DNA of 57,957 nucleotides, taken from assembly GCA_030615365.1 (NCBI GenBank), contig JAUWZM010000006.1:1-57957 (forward strand), given 5' to 3'. The DNA is from Candidatus Aerophobota bacterium. Its GTDB lineage: Bacteria; Aerophobota; Aerophobia; Aerophobales; B3-G15. Position numbers and translations under genes: made by a program. The notes beneath the pieces were generated by a model, which saw only the letters and a program-made list of their open reading frames with translations, did no database searches and was not told the origin of the DNA. Of this stretch, positions 42,540-51,114 are shown piece after piece. How positions within the stretch are numbered: the first letter of the stretch is position 1; the number at the start of each line of letters is the position of its first letter.

Positions 42540-44554
42540 AGTTCTTCATCTTTTCCTCCTTCTAAAACCTGTCTGGCTTTACTTCCCCGAGGAGGTCCTA
42601 CTATTCCATCTTTTTCCAGTTGCTCCATAATCCTGGCTGCCCGATTGTAACCTATGGACAGTTTTCTCTGCAGTAAGGAGGTAGATGCTTCTCCTCTCAC
42701 TAAAACAAGATCCTTAGCTTCAGAGTAAAGTTCATCATAATCTTCCTCCTCTTCAATTTCTTTTTCCTCTTCCAAATTTTTCATGATATCTTCATAAGAT
42801 GGATTGGCCTGCTCTTTAATAAAACCTACCACTTTTTTCACTTCAGATGGCGAGATGAAACTTCCCTGAACCCGTAAAGGCCTAAGAGCTTGCACCGGAG
42901 AATACAACATATCTCCATTTCCCACTAACTTTTCTGCTCCAATAGTATCCAGAATAGTCCGAGAATCAATTTGAGAGGCTACAGAAAAAGAAATGCGAGA
43001 GGGAAAGTTCGCCTTGATCAAACCGGTAATTACATCCACTGATGGACGCTGAGTAGCCACTATTAAATGAATACCCGTAGCTCTTCCCAGTTGAGCAATT
43101 CGGCACAGAGTTTTTTCGAGCCTTACCCCGGAGAGCATCATTAAATCGGCTAACTCATCAATGATTACCACCAGGCAAGGAAGGGGATTTTCTATATCTT
43201 CTATAGTTTGATTAAAGCCTACAATATTCCTTACCCCTTTTTGGTTAAATCTCTCGTATCTGTGCATCATTTCTTGAACTACCCATTCCAGGGCAGAATT
43301 GGCCATTTTTACATCTTTTACAGGAGGAAAAATGAGATGAGGAATATCGGCATAATCTACCAGTTCAACTGTTTTAGGATCGATTAATAAAAATTTAACC
43401 TCCTGAGGAAAAGCACGATAAAGAATAGAGATAATAATAGAATTCATACATACACTCTTCCCAGAACCAGTAGAACCCCCAATGAGTAAATGAGGTAGAG
43501 ACTCTAAATCTACCCATATTATCTGTCCAGCTATATCTTTACCCAATGGAAAAAACAGCCCTCCTTTTACCTTTTGAAATTGCGGGTCTTCCAGAAGTTC
43601 TCTTAGATAAACAAAATTCACCTTCTTTTTAGGCACTTCTACTCCTACCAGAGATTTTCCGCTTACAGGCACTTCAATCCTTACGTTGGACACCGCTAAA
43701 GAAAGAGCTAAATCACTTGAAAGATTCATTAATTTACTCACTCTTATTCCCGGAGCAAGCTTCACCTCATATCTGGTCACTACTGGTCCTTCCCTAACTT
43801 CCGCAATTTTCACTTCCACACCAAAATCCTTTAAAGTCTGGGTAAGCCTTCCCCCAGCCTCTGCTACCTCATTTGAGGATTTTTGACGAGCTGGAGAAGA
43901 ATTTAAAAGAGAAAGTGAGGGAAAAGTATAAAAAGGTGATAATTTTCTAGATTTCTCACTCAGCTTTCTTTCGGAGAAATGAGTTGAGCTTCTTTTTCGT
44001 GGAAGAATCTCTCTTCTTATCCTTTTCTTCTCCTTAGCTATGGTAAAATCAATGTGTAGAAAAACAGAGAAGAACAAAAGACTTCCTATAACAATCCAGT
44101 TTCCCAATCTACCCAAGAAAGAGATAAAAACACCAGTATATTCTGGAGAATGAGAGGAGAAGAAAAATCCTAACAATCCCCCTCCATTCCAAAGAGAGTC
44201 AATATCCAAACCAAGAGTATACAAAAGAGAAGAAAAACCGATAAAAAAGAAGGTAAAACCCAATGCCTGAGGGAAAAAATTTCCTGAATCTCCCTTTATC
44301 TTTTTTACCCCTATCCAGAAAAAAATAAAAGGAATAAGAAAAGCTGTTATACCTGCTCCTAAGAAGAGGTGGGTAGCTACAAATACACCGATCTGACCAA
44401 TATAACCTTCAGGATGGTTCTGGGAAGGAGAGGTATAAAAAGATGACTTAAGGGGGTCGTAAAACAAAAGACTAATCAGAAAAAACAGTCCTATTATTAT
44501 GAAAAGAATAGCTACTATAAAATTCTTTTTCCCTCTTTGCTGGGAAGAATCCAT
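42536..44554 (-). CDS. ftsK: DNA translocase FtsK/SpoIIIE
   Basis: About 672 residues: four N-terminal TM helices, a short linker (compact for FtsK), an alpha/beta motor domain with Walker A GGSTGSGKSVCMNS and Walker B VVIIDELADLMM, and a C-terminal winged-helix gamma domain (RKLSIGYNRAARIMEQLEKDGIVGPP). It pumps chromosomal DNA through the septum. ATG 44554 is preferred over the GTG at 44566 because AGGTGA lies between them. Confidence 0.95.
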   Translation of the reverse strand: MDSSQQRGKKNFIVAILFIIIGLFFLISLLFYDPLKSSFYTSPSQNHPEGYIGQIGVFVATHLFLGAGITAFLIPFIFFWIGVKKIKGDSGNFFPQALGFTFFFIGFSSLLYTLGLDIDSLWNGGGLLGFFFSSHSPEYTGVFISFLGRLGNWIVIGSLLFFSVFLHIDFTIAKEKKRIRREILPRKRSSTHFSERKLSEKSRKLSPFYTFPSLSLLNSSPARQKSSNEVAEAGGRLTQTLKDFGVEVKIAEVREGPVVTRYEVKLAPGIRVSKLMNLSSDLALSLAVSNVRIEVPVSGKSLVGVEVPKKKVNFVYLRELLEDPQFQKVKGGLFFPLGKDIAGQIIWVDLESLPHLLIGGSTGSGKSVCMNSIIISILYRAFPQEVKFLLIDPKTVELVDYADIPHLIFPPVKDVKMANSALEWVVQEMMHRYERFNQKGVRNIVGFNQTIEDIENPLPCLVVIIDELADLMMLSGVRLEKTLCRIAQLGRATGIHLIVATQRPSVDVITGLIKANFPSRISFSVASQIDSRTILDTIGAEKLVGNGDMLYSPVQALRPLRVQGSFISPSEVKKVVGFIKEQANPSYEDIMKNLEEEKEIEEEEDYDELYSEAKDLVLVRGEASTSLLQRKLSIGYNRAARIMEQLEKDGIVGPPRGSKARQVLEGGKDEEL

Positions 44555-44570
44555 AATTGAAATCACCTGC

Positions 44571-45092
44571 TTAAATTACTTTTATTTTAAGCACTCTTCT
44601 CATCTGATCTAACGCAAAGCGATGATCCTCTTGGGAAATAGAGGTTACACTATCAGAGTAAACTATCACTTCATATCCTCTCATTAATGCCTCTGCGGCT
44701 GTAAAAAAAATGCAGACATTAGTGAGGATCCCTGTAATGAAAATAGTTTTTATCTCTAACTCTTTTAACAAAATCTCAAGATTTGTCCCCAAGAAGGCAG
44801 AGTGTCTTCTCTTTCTTATTAAGAAATCCCCCCCTTGAGGAGCAATCTCATCTATTACTTTTGCTCCCGGGGTTCCTTCTAAGGCATGAGATGGCCAGTT
44901 AATAAATTCTTTATCACCTTCTCGATGAGAATCGCAAATATAAATTACAGGTATCCCTTTAGCTTTAGCCCAATTTATCTTACTCTTTATATTGGGTACG
45001 ATTTTTCTGGCAGAAGGGACCTCCAAGGAAGAGTCTTTTTCCACAAAATCTTTCAACATATCAATAACTAAAAGAGCTTTATTCTCACGCAT
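44571..45092 (-). CDS. Isochorismatase-family cysteine hydrolase
   Basis: 173 residues with the family triad pattern: Asp in ALLVIDMLKDF, Lys in LIRKRRHSAF and Cys in GILTNVCIFFTA. Members include nicotinamidase and pyrazinamidase; the WPSHALEGTPGAK segment is nicotinamidase-like, but the substrate is not certain. It overlaps the AMMECR1 gene by 8 bp. Confidence 0.88.
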   Translation of the reverse strand: MRENKALLVIDMLKDFVEKDSSLEVPSARKIVPNIKSKINWAKAKGIPVIYICDSHREGDKEFINWPSHALEGTPGAKVIDEIAPQGGDFLIRKRRHSAFLGTNLEILLKELEIKTIFITGILTNVCIFFTAAEALMRGYEVIVYSDSVTSISQEDHRFALDQMRRVLKIKVI

Positions 45093-45621
45093 CTAATCTT
45101 TCTTTGTAACGAGTTACAGCAAAGCGATAAATATCTAACTCCTCATTAGGAGTATTAAATAATCCCGCCTTTTGTTTCGCAATTTCCAATTGATGTTCTA
45201 CAGTATCCACACCCTCTAAATCTGGCAAAAGCAAACCCTTTTGCCAGCCTTTACTCACAATCACTCCATATTTTTTAGGATTTAGCTTTCCCCTGTTCTC
45301 AACCAACTCGGGTTTGCTTAAAATATCCACAGATATTTCTATATCTTTTAACTCCTTCCCTACCACAGGGGGAAATCGAGGATCTCGAATGGCAGCACTA
45401 ATAGCATTTTCTATAATTTCTTCAGCAATGTTGGGTTGGCTGGGAAGGTAAGTACCAATACAACCTCTTAGCTTACCCCTCTTGTGCAGAGAAACAAAGA
45501 CCCCTGCTTTTCCTCTAAATCTTTCCGGAATCTCAAGAGGAGGAGATATTTTCTTTCCCGCCCCGAGATACTCCTGGAGAGTCTTCTTAGCTAATAAAGG
45601 AGGGAAACCTTCTTCTCTCAA
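45085..45621 (-). CDS. amrA: AMMECR1-domain protein (AmmeMemoRadiSam system protein A)
   Basis: 178 residues with the invariant AMMECR1 segment GVFVSLHKRGKLRGCIGT near 55. In many prokaryotes it accompanies a Memo-like protein and a radical SAM enzyme, which are not next to it here. Molecular function is unknown. Confidence 0.88.
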   Translation of the reverse strand: MREEGFPPLLAKKTLQEYLGAGKKISPPLEIPERFRGKAGVFVSLHKRGKLRGCIGTYLPSQPNIAEEIIENAISAAIRDPRFPPVVGKELKDIEISVDILSKPELVENRGKLNPKKYGVIVSKGWQKGLLLPDLEGVDTVEHQLEIAKQKAGLFNTPNEELDIYRFAVTRYKERLDA

Positions 45622-45673
45622 GCTTATCTCCCTTCTTACTTATTTCGTCCTTAACACCTTTTGCTCTTTACCC

Positions 45674-46810
45674 TCAATCACCTTTTGTTGAAATTAAATT
45701 AGTGCCTTCCTCAATATGATATCCCTTTATAAAATCATAACCTTTTATATGAGAACGGCTTTGAAGTTGCAATTCTTCTATCAGCAAAAACCCATCCCCT
45801 GTTTTTACCAGAAAACCCACGTTCTTTCTTATCTTTCCAATCGTGCCAGAAACAAGCTCGATATTTTCTTTAAAATATTCTACAGGTTTGGTTTTCCAGA
45901 TTTTTATTTTCTGGAAAGATCCTCGTAAAGAAATAAGAGTAAAAGCTCCCGGGTAAGGATTCAATCCCCTCACTAAATTATGAATAGTTTTGGTGGAGTT
46001 GTTCCAGTTAATCCTACCCTGTTCTTTTCTTATTTTTTGAGCGTAACTTGATTCCCCTGCCTGAGATTTGAACTGGACCTCACCCTTCTTTATTAATCTA
46101 ATAGCTTGAGATAAGGCATTAGCACCTACTCTGGAGAGTTTATCAGATAGTATCCCAGCGGTATCATCGGAGGCGATAGGTACTCTCTCTTGCAAAATTA
46201 TTTCTCCTTTATCTATCTGAGGCCTTATTCTCTGGACAGTTACCCCCGTTTCCTTTTCTCCTCTAATTATAGTCCAGGCAATAGGGGCAGGACCTCTGTA
46301 GCTGGGTAAAAGAGAAGCATGAAGATTTATGGGGAAAAGATTTGGAATAGATAAAATAAAAGGAGAAAGTATCTCGCCAAAAGCTACTACCACTATTAAA
46401 TCGGGCTTTATTTTCCTGATTCTATTAATAAAATCAGGATCATTTATCTTTTTTGGTTGGTAGACAGGAATATTCTTTTCTAAAGCTAATCTTTTTACTG
46501 CGGGAGGTTTTAATACTTTGCCTCTCCCTGCAAAACGATCTGGCTGAGTAACTACTCCTACCACCCTCTCATTTAGAATCAGTTTATTCAGCGCTGAACA
46601 GGCAAACTCAGGAGTTCCCATAAAGAGGATGGAAATCTTATTATTTAAAAAAACCCTATCCTCTTGTTGAGAGGAAAACTTTTGAGTCTTAAATTCACGG
46701 GGGTATCTTCCCGGATATTTTGTAGGTTCTTTATAGATAAAGGACTCCGCTATGCCCAGAGTTAGATTCCCATAGTTAATGCGTTGACTCAAAGTTTCTT
46801 CTCTCAACAA
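45674..46810 (-). CDS. fmt: Methionyl-tRNA formyltransferase, start uncertain
   Basis: The catalytic domain is intact: ISILFMGTPEFACSALNKL, HASLLPSYRGPAPIAWTII with the catalytic His, and a normal C-terminal OB-like domain. It formylates initiator Met-tRNA. The normal start should fall within a few residues of ISILFMGTPEF (about 46640), but there is no ATG, GTG or TTG there. The only conventional in-frame start is TTG 46810, without a ribosome site, which would add about 55 atypical residues. Either an ATT/other rare start is used after AGAGGATAGGG, or a small indel has moved the start. Confidence 0.88.
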   Translation of the reverse strand: MLREETLSQRINYGNLTLGIAESFIYKEPTKYPGRYPREFKTQKFSSQQEDRVFLNNKISILFMGTPEFACSALNKLILNERVVGVVTQPDRFAGRGKVLKPPAVKRLALEKNIPVYQPKKINDPDFINRIRKIKPDLIVVVAFGEILSPFILSIPNLFPINLHASLLPSYRGPAPIAWTIIRGEKETGVTVQRIRPQIDKGEIILQERVPIASDDTAGILSDKLSRVGANALSQAIRLIKKGEVQFKSQAGESSYAQKIRKEQGRINWNNSTKTIHNLVRGLNPYPGAFTLISLRGSFQKIKIWKTKPVEYFKENIELVSGTIGKIRKNVGFLVKTGDGFLLIEELQLQSRSHIKGYDFIKGYHIEEGTNLISTKGD

Positions 46811-46825
46811 TTAGTAGGATAGGGA

Positions 46826-47035
46826 TTAATATCTATTTAATTTCTGTAATTTCAACATTTTTCTTCTCTGCCTTCGAATAGCCTTTAGCCTTTTTCTTCT
46901 TTTTCTCTCTGCTGGCTTCTCATATTCCTGATGTCTCTTGATTTCAGAAGTTAACCCTGATTGTCTACACTCTATTTTAAATCTTTTCAAGGCTTGAGAG
47001 AAAGAACTATATTTATCAACATTTATATTTACCAA
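46826..47035 (-). CDS. rpsU: 30S ribosomal protein bS21
   Basis: 69 residues, strongly basic, with FSQALKRFKIECRQSGLTSEIKRHQ and the Arg/Lys-rich tail of bS21. It binds near the anti-Shine-Dalgarno end of 16S rRNA and helps initiation. It is just upstream of fmt on the same strand, grouping translation-initiation genes. Confidence 0.93.
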   Translation of the reverse strand: MVNINVDKYSSFSQALKRFKIECRQSGLTSEIKRHQEYEKPAERKRRKRLKAIRRQRRKMLKLQKLNRY

Positions 47036-47125
47036 CTTTAATTTTACACCTCCTTTATTTATCTATAGTATAATAAATTCTTTAGAATAGTCAACATCTC
47101 GCATCATCCCAACGTAACTCTAATT

Positions 47126-49210
47126 TTATTTCTTGCTCTGAGCCTTTCTTTTACTTAAATTTAACCTTCCCAGATCATCTATCTCCATTAGTTTAACCAG
47201 AACTTCATCTCCTACTTTAACCACATCGCTTACGTTTTTCACAAATTTATCACTAAGCTCAGAGATGTGAACCAGACCTTCCTTACCCGGAAAGATCTCT
47301 ACAAAAGCTCCAAATTCAGTTACTCTTTTTACCTTACCCGGGTAAATTTTTCCCACTTTTGGTCCGCTAATTATTCCCCTTACTATCTCTAAAGCTTTTT
47401 GAGTAGATTCTTCATTGTCAGAGGAGATGACAACTCTTCCCTCTGTATCATCTATATCTATCTCGGCTCCTGTTTCCTGAATTATCCCTTTAATAACCCT
47501 TCCTCCCGGACCAATAATCTCACCGATTTTATCTAAGGGTATAGGAACGGTGGCAATTCGGGGAGCATAGGTGGACAGTTTTTCTCTGGGTTTTTCAATC
47601 ACCTTTTCCATTTCATCCAATACTAAACAGCGGGCCTTTTTGGCTTGGATTAAAGCCTCTTCGAAAATATTAAAATCTATTGCAGGAATTTTAATGTCTA
47701 ATTGCAGAGCAGTTATTGCATCTCTGGTTCCAGCAATTTTAAAATCCATATCTCCTAAATAATCCTCAATTCCTTGAATATCGGTAAGAATAACCGCTTT
47801 GTCTCCTTCTTTGATTAGCCCCATTGCTATTCCAGCTATAACATCAGATATAGGAACCCCGGCATCCATCAAACAAAGACTTCCTCCGCAAACCGAAGCC
47901 ATGGAAGAGGAACCATTCGATGCCAGAATCTCGGAAACCAACCGAATAGTATATGGGAAAGATTGGCTATCAGGAAGAACAGGGGAAAGAGCTTTTTCAG
48001 CAAGCAAACCATGTCCAATCTCTCTTCTTCCTGGGTTACGCAAAAATTTAACCTCTCCTGTAGAAAAAGGAGGGAAGTTATAATGGAACATAAATCTTTT
48101 GGATATCTCATTCTTTTGTAAACCATTGACTCTCTGTTCATCAGCAGAAGTTCCCAGGGTAGCCACGACCAAAGATTGAGTTTCTCCTCGAGTAAAAAGT
48201 CCCGATCCATGAACTCGGGGAAGAATTCCCACCTGGCAGTCAATAGATCTTACCTCATTTACCTCCCTGCCATCCCATCTTTTCCCTTCTAAAAGAACAA
48301 TTTCCCTCATTTTTTTCTTTTTTAACTCATCTAAAATGGATAAAATATCTTTTTCACTTTCCGGGTAATGAGTCAAAAATCTCTGAATCGTTTCCTCTTT
48401 GACATTCTCTATGTGGGAATTCTTTTTTTCCTGACTCCAGTTAGATTGAATCATCCAAATTTTATCTTGAACAAAATCCTCTACTTCTTCTCTCATTACC
48501 TTCTCTACCTGATAAAGAGAAAACTCCTTTCTTTCCTTAGAAATAAGGGAGATAAAATTCTCTTCAATTTCAATCAATTTTTTAACAGACGAGTGAGCTC
48601 TTTTGAGAGCTTCTAAAATTATAGACTCTTCCAATTTTTCTGCCTCACCCTCTACCATCATTATTCCTTCCTTATCTCCAGTAATCACTAAATTTAAGTC
48701 ACTTTCCTCCAGTTCCTTATCGGTGGGATTAATCACGAACTCTTCATTTACTCTTCCTATCCTGACTCCAGCAACAAGTTTTGGAAAAGAACTACTGGAG
48801 AGAAATAAAGCTAAGGAAGCTCCCATAATACCTAATATTGCAGGCTGATTAGACTCGCTAGCCGACAAAACTGTAGCTATTATTTGAGTTTCATTTCTAA
48901 ATCCCAGGGGAAATAGAGGACGAATGGATCTATCTATTAACCGACTGGATAAAATCTCTCCATCAGAAGGTCTTCCCTCTCTTTTAAAGAATCCTCCAGG
49001 GATTTTTCCTGCTGCATAGGCTTTTTCTATATAATTTACTGTCAAAGGAACAAAACCTACTTCCTCAGAAGCACTGGGAGAAATAACAGAGGTCACCAGA
49101 ACTATGTTTTCTCCATACTGAAGCCACACTGCTCCATCACTTTTCATAGCTACCTTATCTGTCGCTATAGAAAATCCTTTTCCTGCAAATACTTCTTCTA
49201 CTTTTACCAT
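47126..49210 (-). CDS. pnp: Polynucleotide phosphorylase
   Basis: 694 residues: two RNase PH-like domains (GRPSDGEILSSRLIDRSIRPLFP; GVPISDVIAGIAMGLI), an all-helical linker, a KH domain (IGEIIGPGGRVIKGI) and a C-terminal S1 domain (EFGAFVEIFPGKEGLVHISELS). A 3'-5' phosphorolytic exoribonuclease of mRNA decay. It follows rpsO by 4 bp, the usual rpsO-pnp pair. Confidence 0.97.
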   Translation of the reverse strand: MVKVEEVFAGKGFSIATDKVAMKSDGAVWLQYGENIVLVTSVISPSASEEVGFVPLTVNYIEKAYAAGKIPGGFFKREGRPSDGEILSSRLIDRSIRPLFPLGFRNETQIIATVLSASESNQPAILGIMGASLALFLSSSSFPKLVAGVRIGRVNEEFVINPTDKELEESDLNLVITGDKEGIMMVEGEAEKLEESIILEALKRAHSSVKKLIEIEENFISLISKERKEFSLYQVEKVMREEVEDFVQDKIWMIQSNWSQEKKNSHIENVKEETIQRFLTHYPESEKDILSILDELKKKKMREIVLLEGKRWDGREVNEVRSIDCQVGILPRVHGSGLFTRGETQSLVVATLGTSADEQRVNGLQKNEISKRFMFHYNFPPFSTGEVKFLRNPGRREIGHGLLAEKALSPVLPDSQSFPYTIRLVSEILASNGSSSMASVCGGSLCLMDAGVPISDVIAGIAMGLIKEGDKAVILTDIQGIEDYLGDMDFKIAGTRDAITALQLDIKIPAIDFNIFEEALIQAKKARCLVLDEMEKVIEKPREKLSTYAPRIATVPIPLDKIGEIIGPGGRVIKGIIQETGAEIDIDDTEGRVVISSDNEESTQKALEIVRGIISGPKVGKIYPGKVKRVTEFGAFVEIFPGKEGLVHISELSDKFVKNVSDVVKVGDEVLVKLMEIDDLGRLNLSKRKAQSKK

Positions 49211-49214
49211 ATTT

Positions 49215-49484
49215 TTACCTTCTTAAACCAAGCTCCTTTATTATACTCTGATATTTTTTGACATTTTCTCTTTTTAGATAATCTAAAAGTTTGCGTCTCC
49301 TGGCTACTAACTGAAGGAGTCCTCTTTTCGAACTGAAATCTTTCTTGTAAAGCTTGAGATGCTCTGTAAGATTATTGACCCTCTCAGTTAATACAGCAAT
49401 TTGAACCTCCGGGGAACCGTTATCTCGAGGATGTCGGCTAAAATTTTTCTGTAGTTCTTTCTTTTTAATTTTGGTAATACTCAC
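49215..49484 (-). CDS. rpsO: 30S ribosomal protein uS15
   Basis: 89 residues, standard length, with [21 protein letters not shown] and the [20 protein letters not shown] signature. It binds the central domain of 16S rRNA early in 30S assembly. Confidence 0.97.
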   Translation of the reverse strand: MSITKIKKKELQKNFSRHPRDNGSPEVQIAVLTERVNNLTEHLKLYKKDFSSKRGLLQLVARRRKLLDYLKRENVKKYQSIIKELGLRR

Positions 49485-49611
49485 CTTTTTAACTCCTTTC
49501 TCTGTATTTCATCTTCATTTACGTAATTGATTTTTATATTAGCACACTTTCTAACAATTGTAAACCCCTCGCCTCTACCCCTTGCCTTTAAAAAAATAGG
49601 GGTAGGGCTCT

Positions 49612-49688
49612 CCCTATTTTTTATAATCTTCTTATCCCCTGCAGGCAGGGCATTTTTCTTACAAAACATAAGGATACTAATTGGCTAT
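49612..49688. repeat. 77-bp direct repeat, copy 1
   Basis: Matches 51038-51114 with about four differences, including cttatccc, gcaggcagggcatttttctt and acaaaacata. It lies upstream of rpsO. With its partner it brackets the toxin-antitoxin locus and the palindromic element copy B. Confidence 0.85.
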
Positions 49689-49784
49689 AAATTCTGCCCT
49701 TTTTTGGGATATTTCTATTGCAAATTCGTTACAAGATTAACCGAATATTTCGTTTAATTTATTAATTAGATTTGGATTATTATT

Positions 49785-49853
49785 TTATCTCTCCATCCTA
49801 ATTGACCTTACATAAACCCCAATAACCCTTGGTTTATCTTTTTCATCGTAGGA
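49785..49853 (-). pseudogene. Remnant resembling an S24-type repressor tail
   Basis: In the frame of the ParA remnant, directly after its stop, the sequence reads DEKDKPRVIGVYVRSIRMER then a stop. It resembles the tail at 30414-30488. The family call is weak and by eye. Confidence 0.3.
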
Positions 49854-49931
49854 TTAAGCGTGAGAAAGATTAACTGCTGTGATAGTTTTACCTGTTCCAC
49901 CTTTGAAATTTAGAATTGCTATTTTTCGCAC
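49854..49931 (-). pseudogene. ParA/Soj ATPase, 25-residue N-terminal remnant
   Basis: GTG 49931 opens a frame reading MRKIAILNFKGGTGKTITAV then NLSHA and a stop. KGGTGKT is the deviant Walker A motif of ParA/MinD ATPases, and the spacing from the start is exactly that of Soj proteins. Everything after the first helix is lost. It probably comes from an old plasmid or phage partition gene. The rest of the 540-bp gap before the toxin gene holds the 77-bp repeat and nothing else evident. Confidence 0.7.
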
Positions 49932-50024
49932 TTCTCTTCAATCTGCTTTTCACCTTTCCCTTCTTTCCAGCCTGGCAAAGCAGGTACCAAATTAACCCTC
50001 TCGGTTGTCTTTTCCATTTAAAGT

Positions 50025-50390
50025 TTAAAATGCCGTTTTTCTTATTTTCCCTGAATATTTCTCTAAATCCAAAGAGGTCATTAATGCAAAATCTACTCTT
50101 TCCATAATTTGCTCAGGAAGCGTAGTTAGATGTTCGCCAAGAATATCTTTAGGAATTGTAAGTATAGTTGCGGTTAGCACGCGGGAATTTTTCTTAGGTA
50201 AAATTCCGTCTGGAAGTAACACATCAGTGGGATATTTCTTATCACTGAGAGTAGAAGTGATAGTTACCACAACTACAGTAGGAGCATACCTATTCCCGAT
50301 ATCGTTTTGAATGATAAGTACTGGATGTCTACCCACAGGAAGGTCTAAATCTACCCAATAAACATCACCTCTTTTAATAATTCTGTTCAA
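50025..50390 (-). CDS. mazF: MazF/PemK-type mRNA interferase toxin
   Basis: 121 residues with the MazF pattern: RGDVYWVDLD at 7-16, HPVLIIQNDIGNRYAPTVVVV, and a C-terminal EQIMERVDFALMTSLDL. It would cleave single-stranded mRNA at short motifs and is held in check by the antitoxin encoded 13 bp upstream. Length and motifs look intact. Confidence 0.88.
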   Translation of the reverse strand: MNRIIKRGDVYWVDLDLPVGRHPVLIIQNDIGNRYAPTVVVVTITSTLSDKKYPTDVLLPDGILPKKNSRVLTATILTIPKDILGEHLTTLPEQIMERVDFALMTSLDLEKYSGKIRKTAF

Positions 50391-50403
50391 ATTACCATCT
50401 CCT

Positions 50404-50649
50404 TCAATACTTCGGGATTACTTTTTTTTGAAGGGATAAACTTGCCTGGGCAGTGTTTTTTAGAATATCTCCTAAAGCTTCATATCCCTCTATCATTTTT
50501 TTTTGCCTATCTTCCTGGAAATATTTATCTAAGAGTCGGTCGATAAGTTCGCTTCGGCTAATTTTGTTTTCCTGGGCTTTTGAATCTATCCATGCTAAAA
50601 TATTAGTGGATAACGTAAAAGTGCGTCTTTGTTTATTTTTTACGGCCAT
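50404..50649 (-). CDS. Ribbon-helix-helix antitoxin (MazE-like)
   Basis: 81 residues: an N-terminal RRTFTLSTNILAWIDSKAQ strand-helix followed by SRSELIDRLLDKYF, a ribbon-helix-helix fold that binds operator DNA as a dimer, and a C-terminal tail that should wrap the toxin. AGGAGAAAA precedes the ATG. It is transcribed before the toxin from a strong promoter at 50817-50845 overlapped by palindromes, as expected for autoregulation. Confidence 0.85.
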   Translation of the reverse strand: MAVKNKQRRTFTLSTNILAWIDSKAQENKISRSELIDRLLDKYFQEDRQKKMIEGYEALGDILKNTAQASLSLQKKVIPKY

Positions 50650-50782
50650 TTTTCTCCTCTTTTTAGTCTTCTATTTTATGAAGTAAATTCTCCCCCCTTC
50701 TCCTTTAAACGGAAATTCCCAATTTTTTACATTGCTGCACTCACTTTTAATGATATGCTTCATCAGGTAAATATTTATTCCT

Positions 50783-50808
50783 CATTATTTTATAGTTGCA
50801 AAATAATG
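50783..50808 (-). promoter_or_regulatory. Putative operator of the toxin-antitoxin operon
   Basis: cattatttt and aaaataatg form a perfect 9-bp inverted repeat with an 8-base centre, nine bases downstream of the -10 box. A second palindrome, gtattataatac, overlaps the -10 itself. Ribbon-helix-helix antitoxins usually bind such sites. Confidence 0.6.
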
Positions 50809-50816
50809 CATACAGT

Positions 50817-50845
50817 ATTATAATACAAAAAAGTATGATTGTCAA
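50817..50845 (-). promoter_or_regulatory. Consensus promoter of the toxin-antitoxin operon
   Basis: Read on the minus strand: TTGACA at 50845-50840, 17-bp spacer, TATAAT at 50822-50817, a perfect consensus facing the antitoxin gene, with a leader of about 160 nt. Confidence 0.85.
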
Positions 50846-50857
50846 ATATGATTCTCA

Positions 50858-50986
50858 TGATTTTCCAGTTTCAGGAAAAGTATCTTTGTTACTGTAGTGC
50901 AGGTCTTCTGACCTGCCAGATCAGGCTGAGGTAAAGGTCTGTGCTACATAGTTAATACCCTTATTTTTCCTGAAATTGGAGTGATT
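50858..50986. repeat. 118-bp palindromic element, copy B, with possible 5-bp target duplication
   Basis: Element 50863-50981 has the same architecture as copy A at 14216-14333: ends of the type ttccagtttcaggaaaa / cctgaaattggag and the internal palindrome gcaggtcttctgacctgc. It is flanked by tgatt at 50858-50862 and 50982-50986. It lies just upstream of the toxin-antitoxin promoter. Together with the 77-bp repeat it accounts for most of the gap 50650-51110. Confidence 0.8.
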
Positions 50987-51037
50987 GGCTCTATGTCGTG
51001 TGGGTGCATAAAAAAAAATTAAACTCTAAACCCTCAC

Positions 51038-51114
51038 CCCTATTTTTTATAATCTTCTTATCCCTTGCAGGCAGGGCATTTTTCTTACAAAACATACGGA
51101 TACCAATTGGTTAT
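51038..51114. repeat. 77-bp direct repeat, copy 2
   Basis: Second copy of 49612-49688. Its last bases include the stop codon of the pseudopilin gene that ends at 51111. Confidence 0.85.

Noticed and set aside
47799..48243. Opposite-strand and alternative-frame ORFs of 94 and 124 codons inside pnp
   Set aside because: They are shadows of the strongly conserved pnp reading frame.
49481..49669. 62-codon ORF upstream of rpsO
   Set aside because: It lies largely inside the 77-bp repeat and a GC-rich palindrome and overlaps the rpsO start; no domain is recognised.
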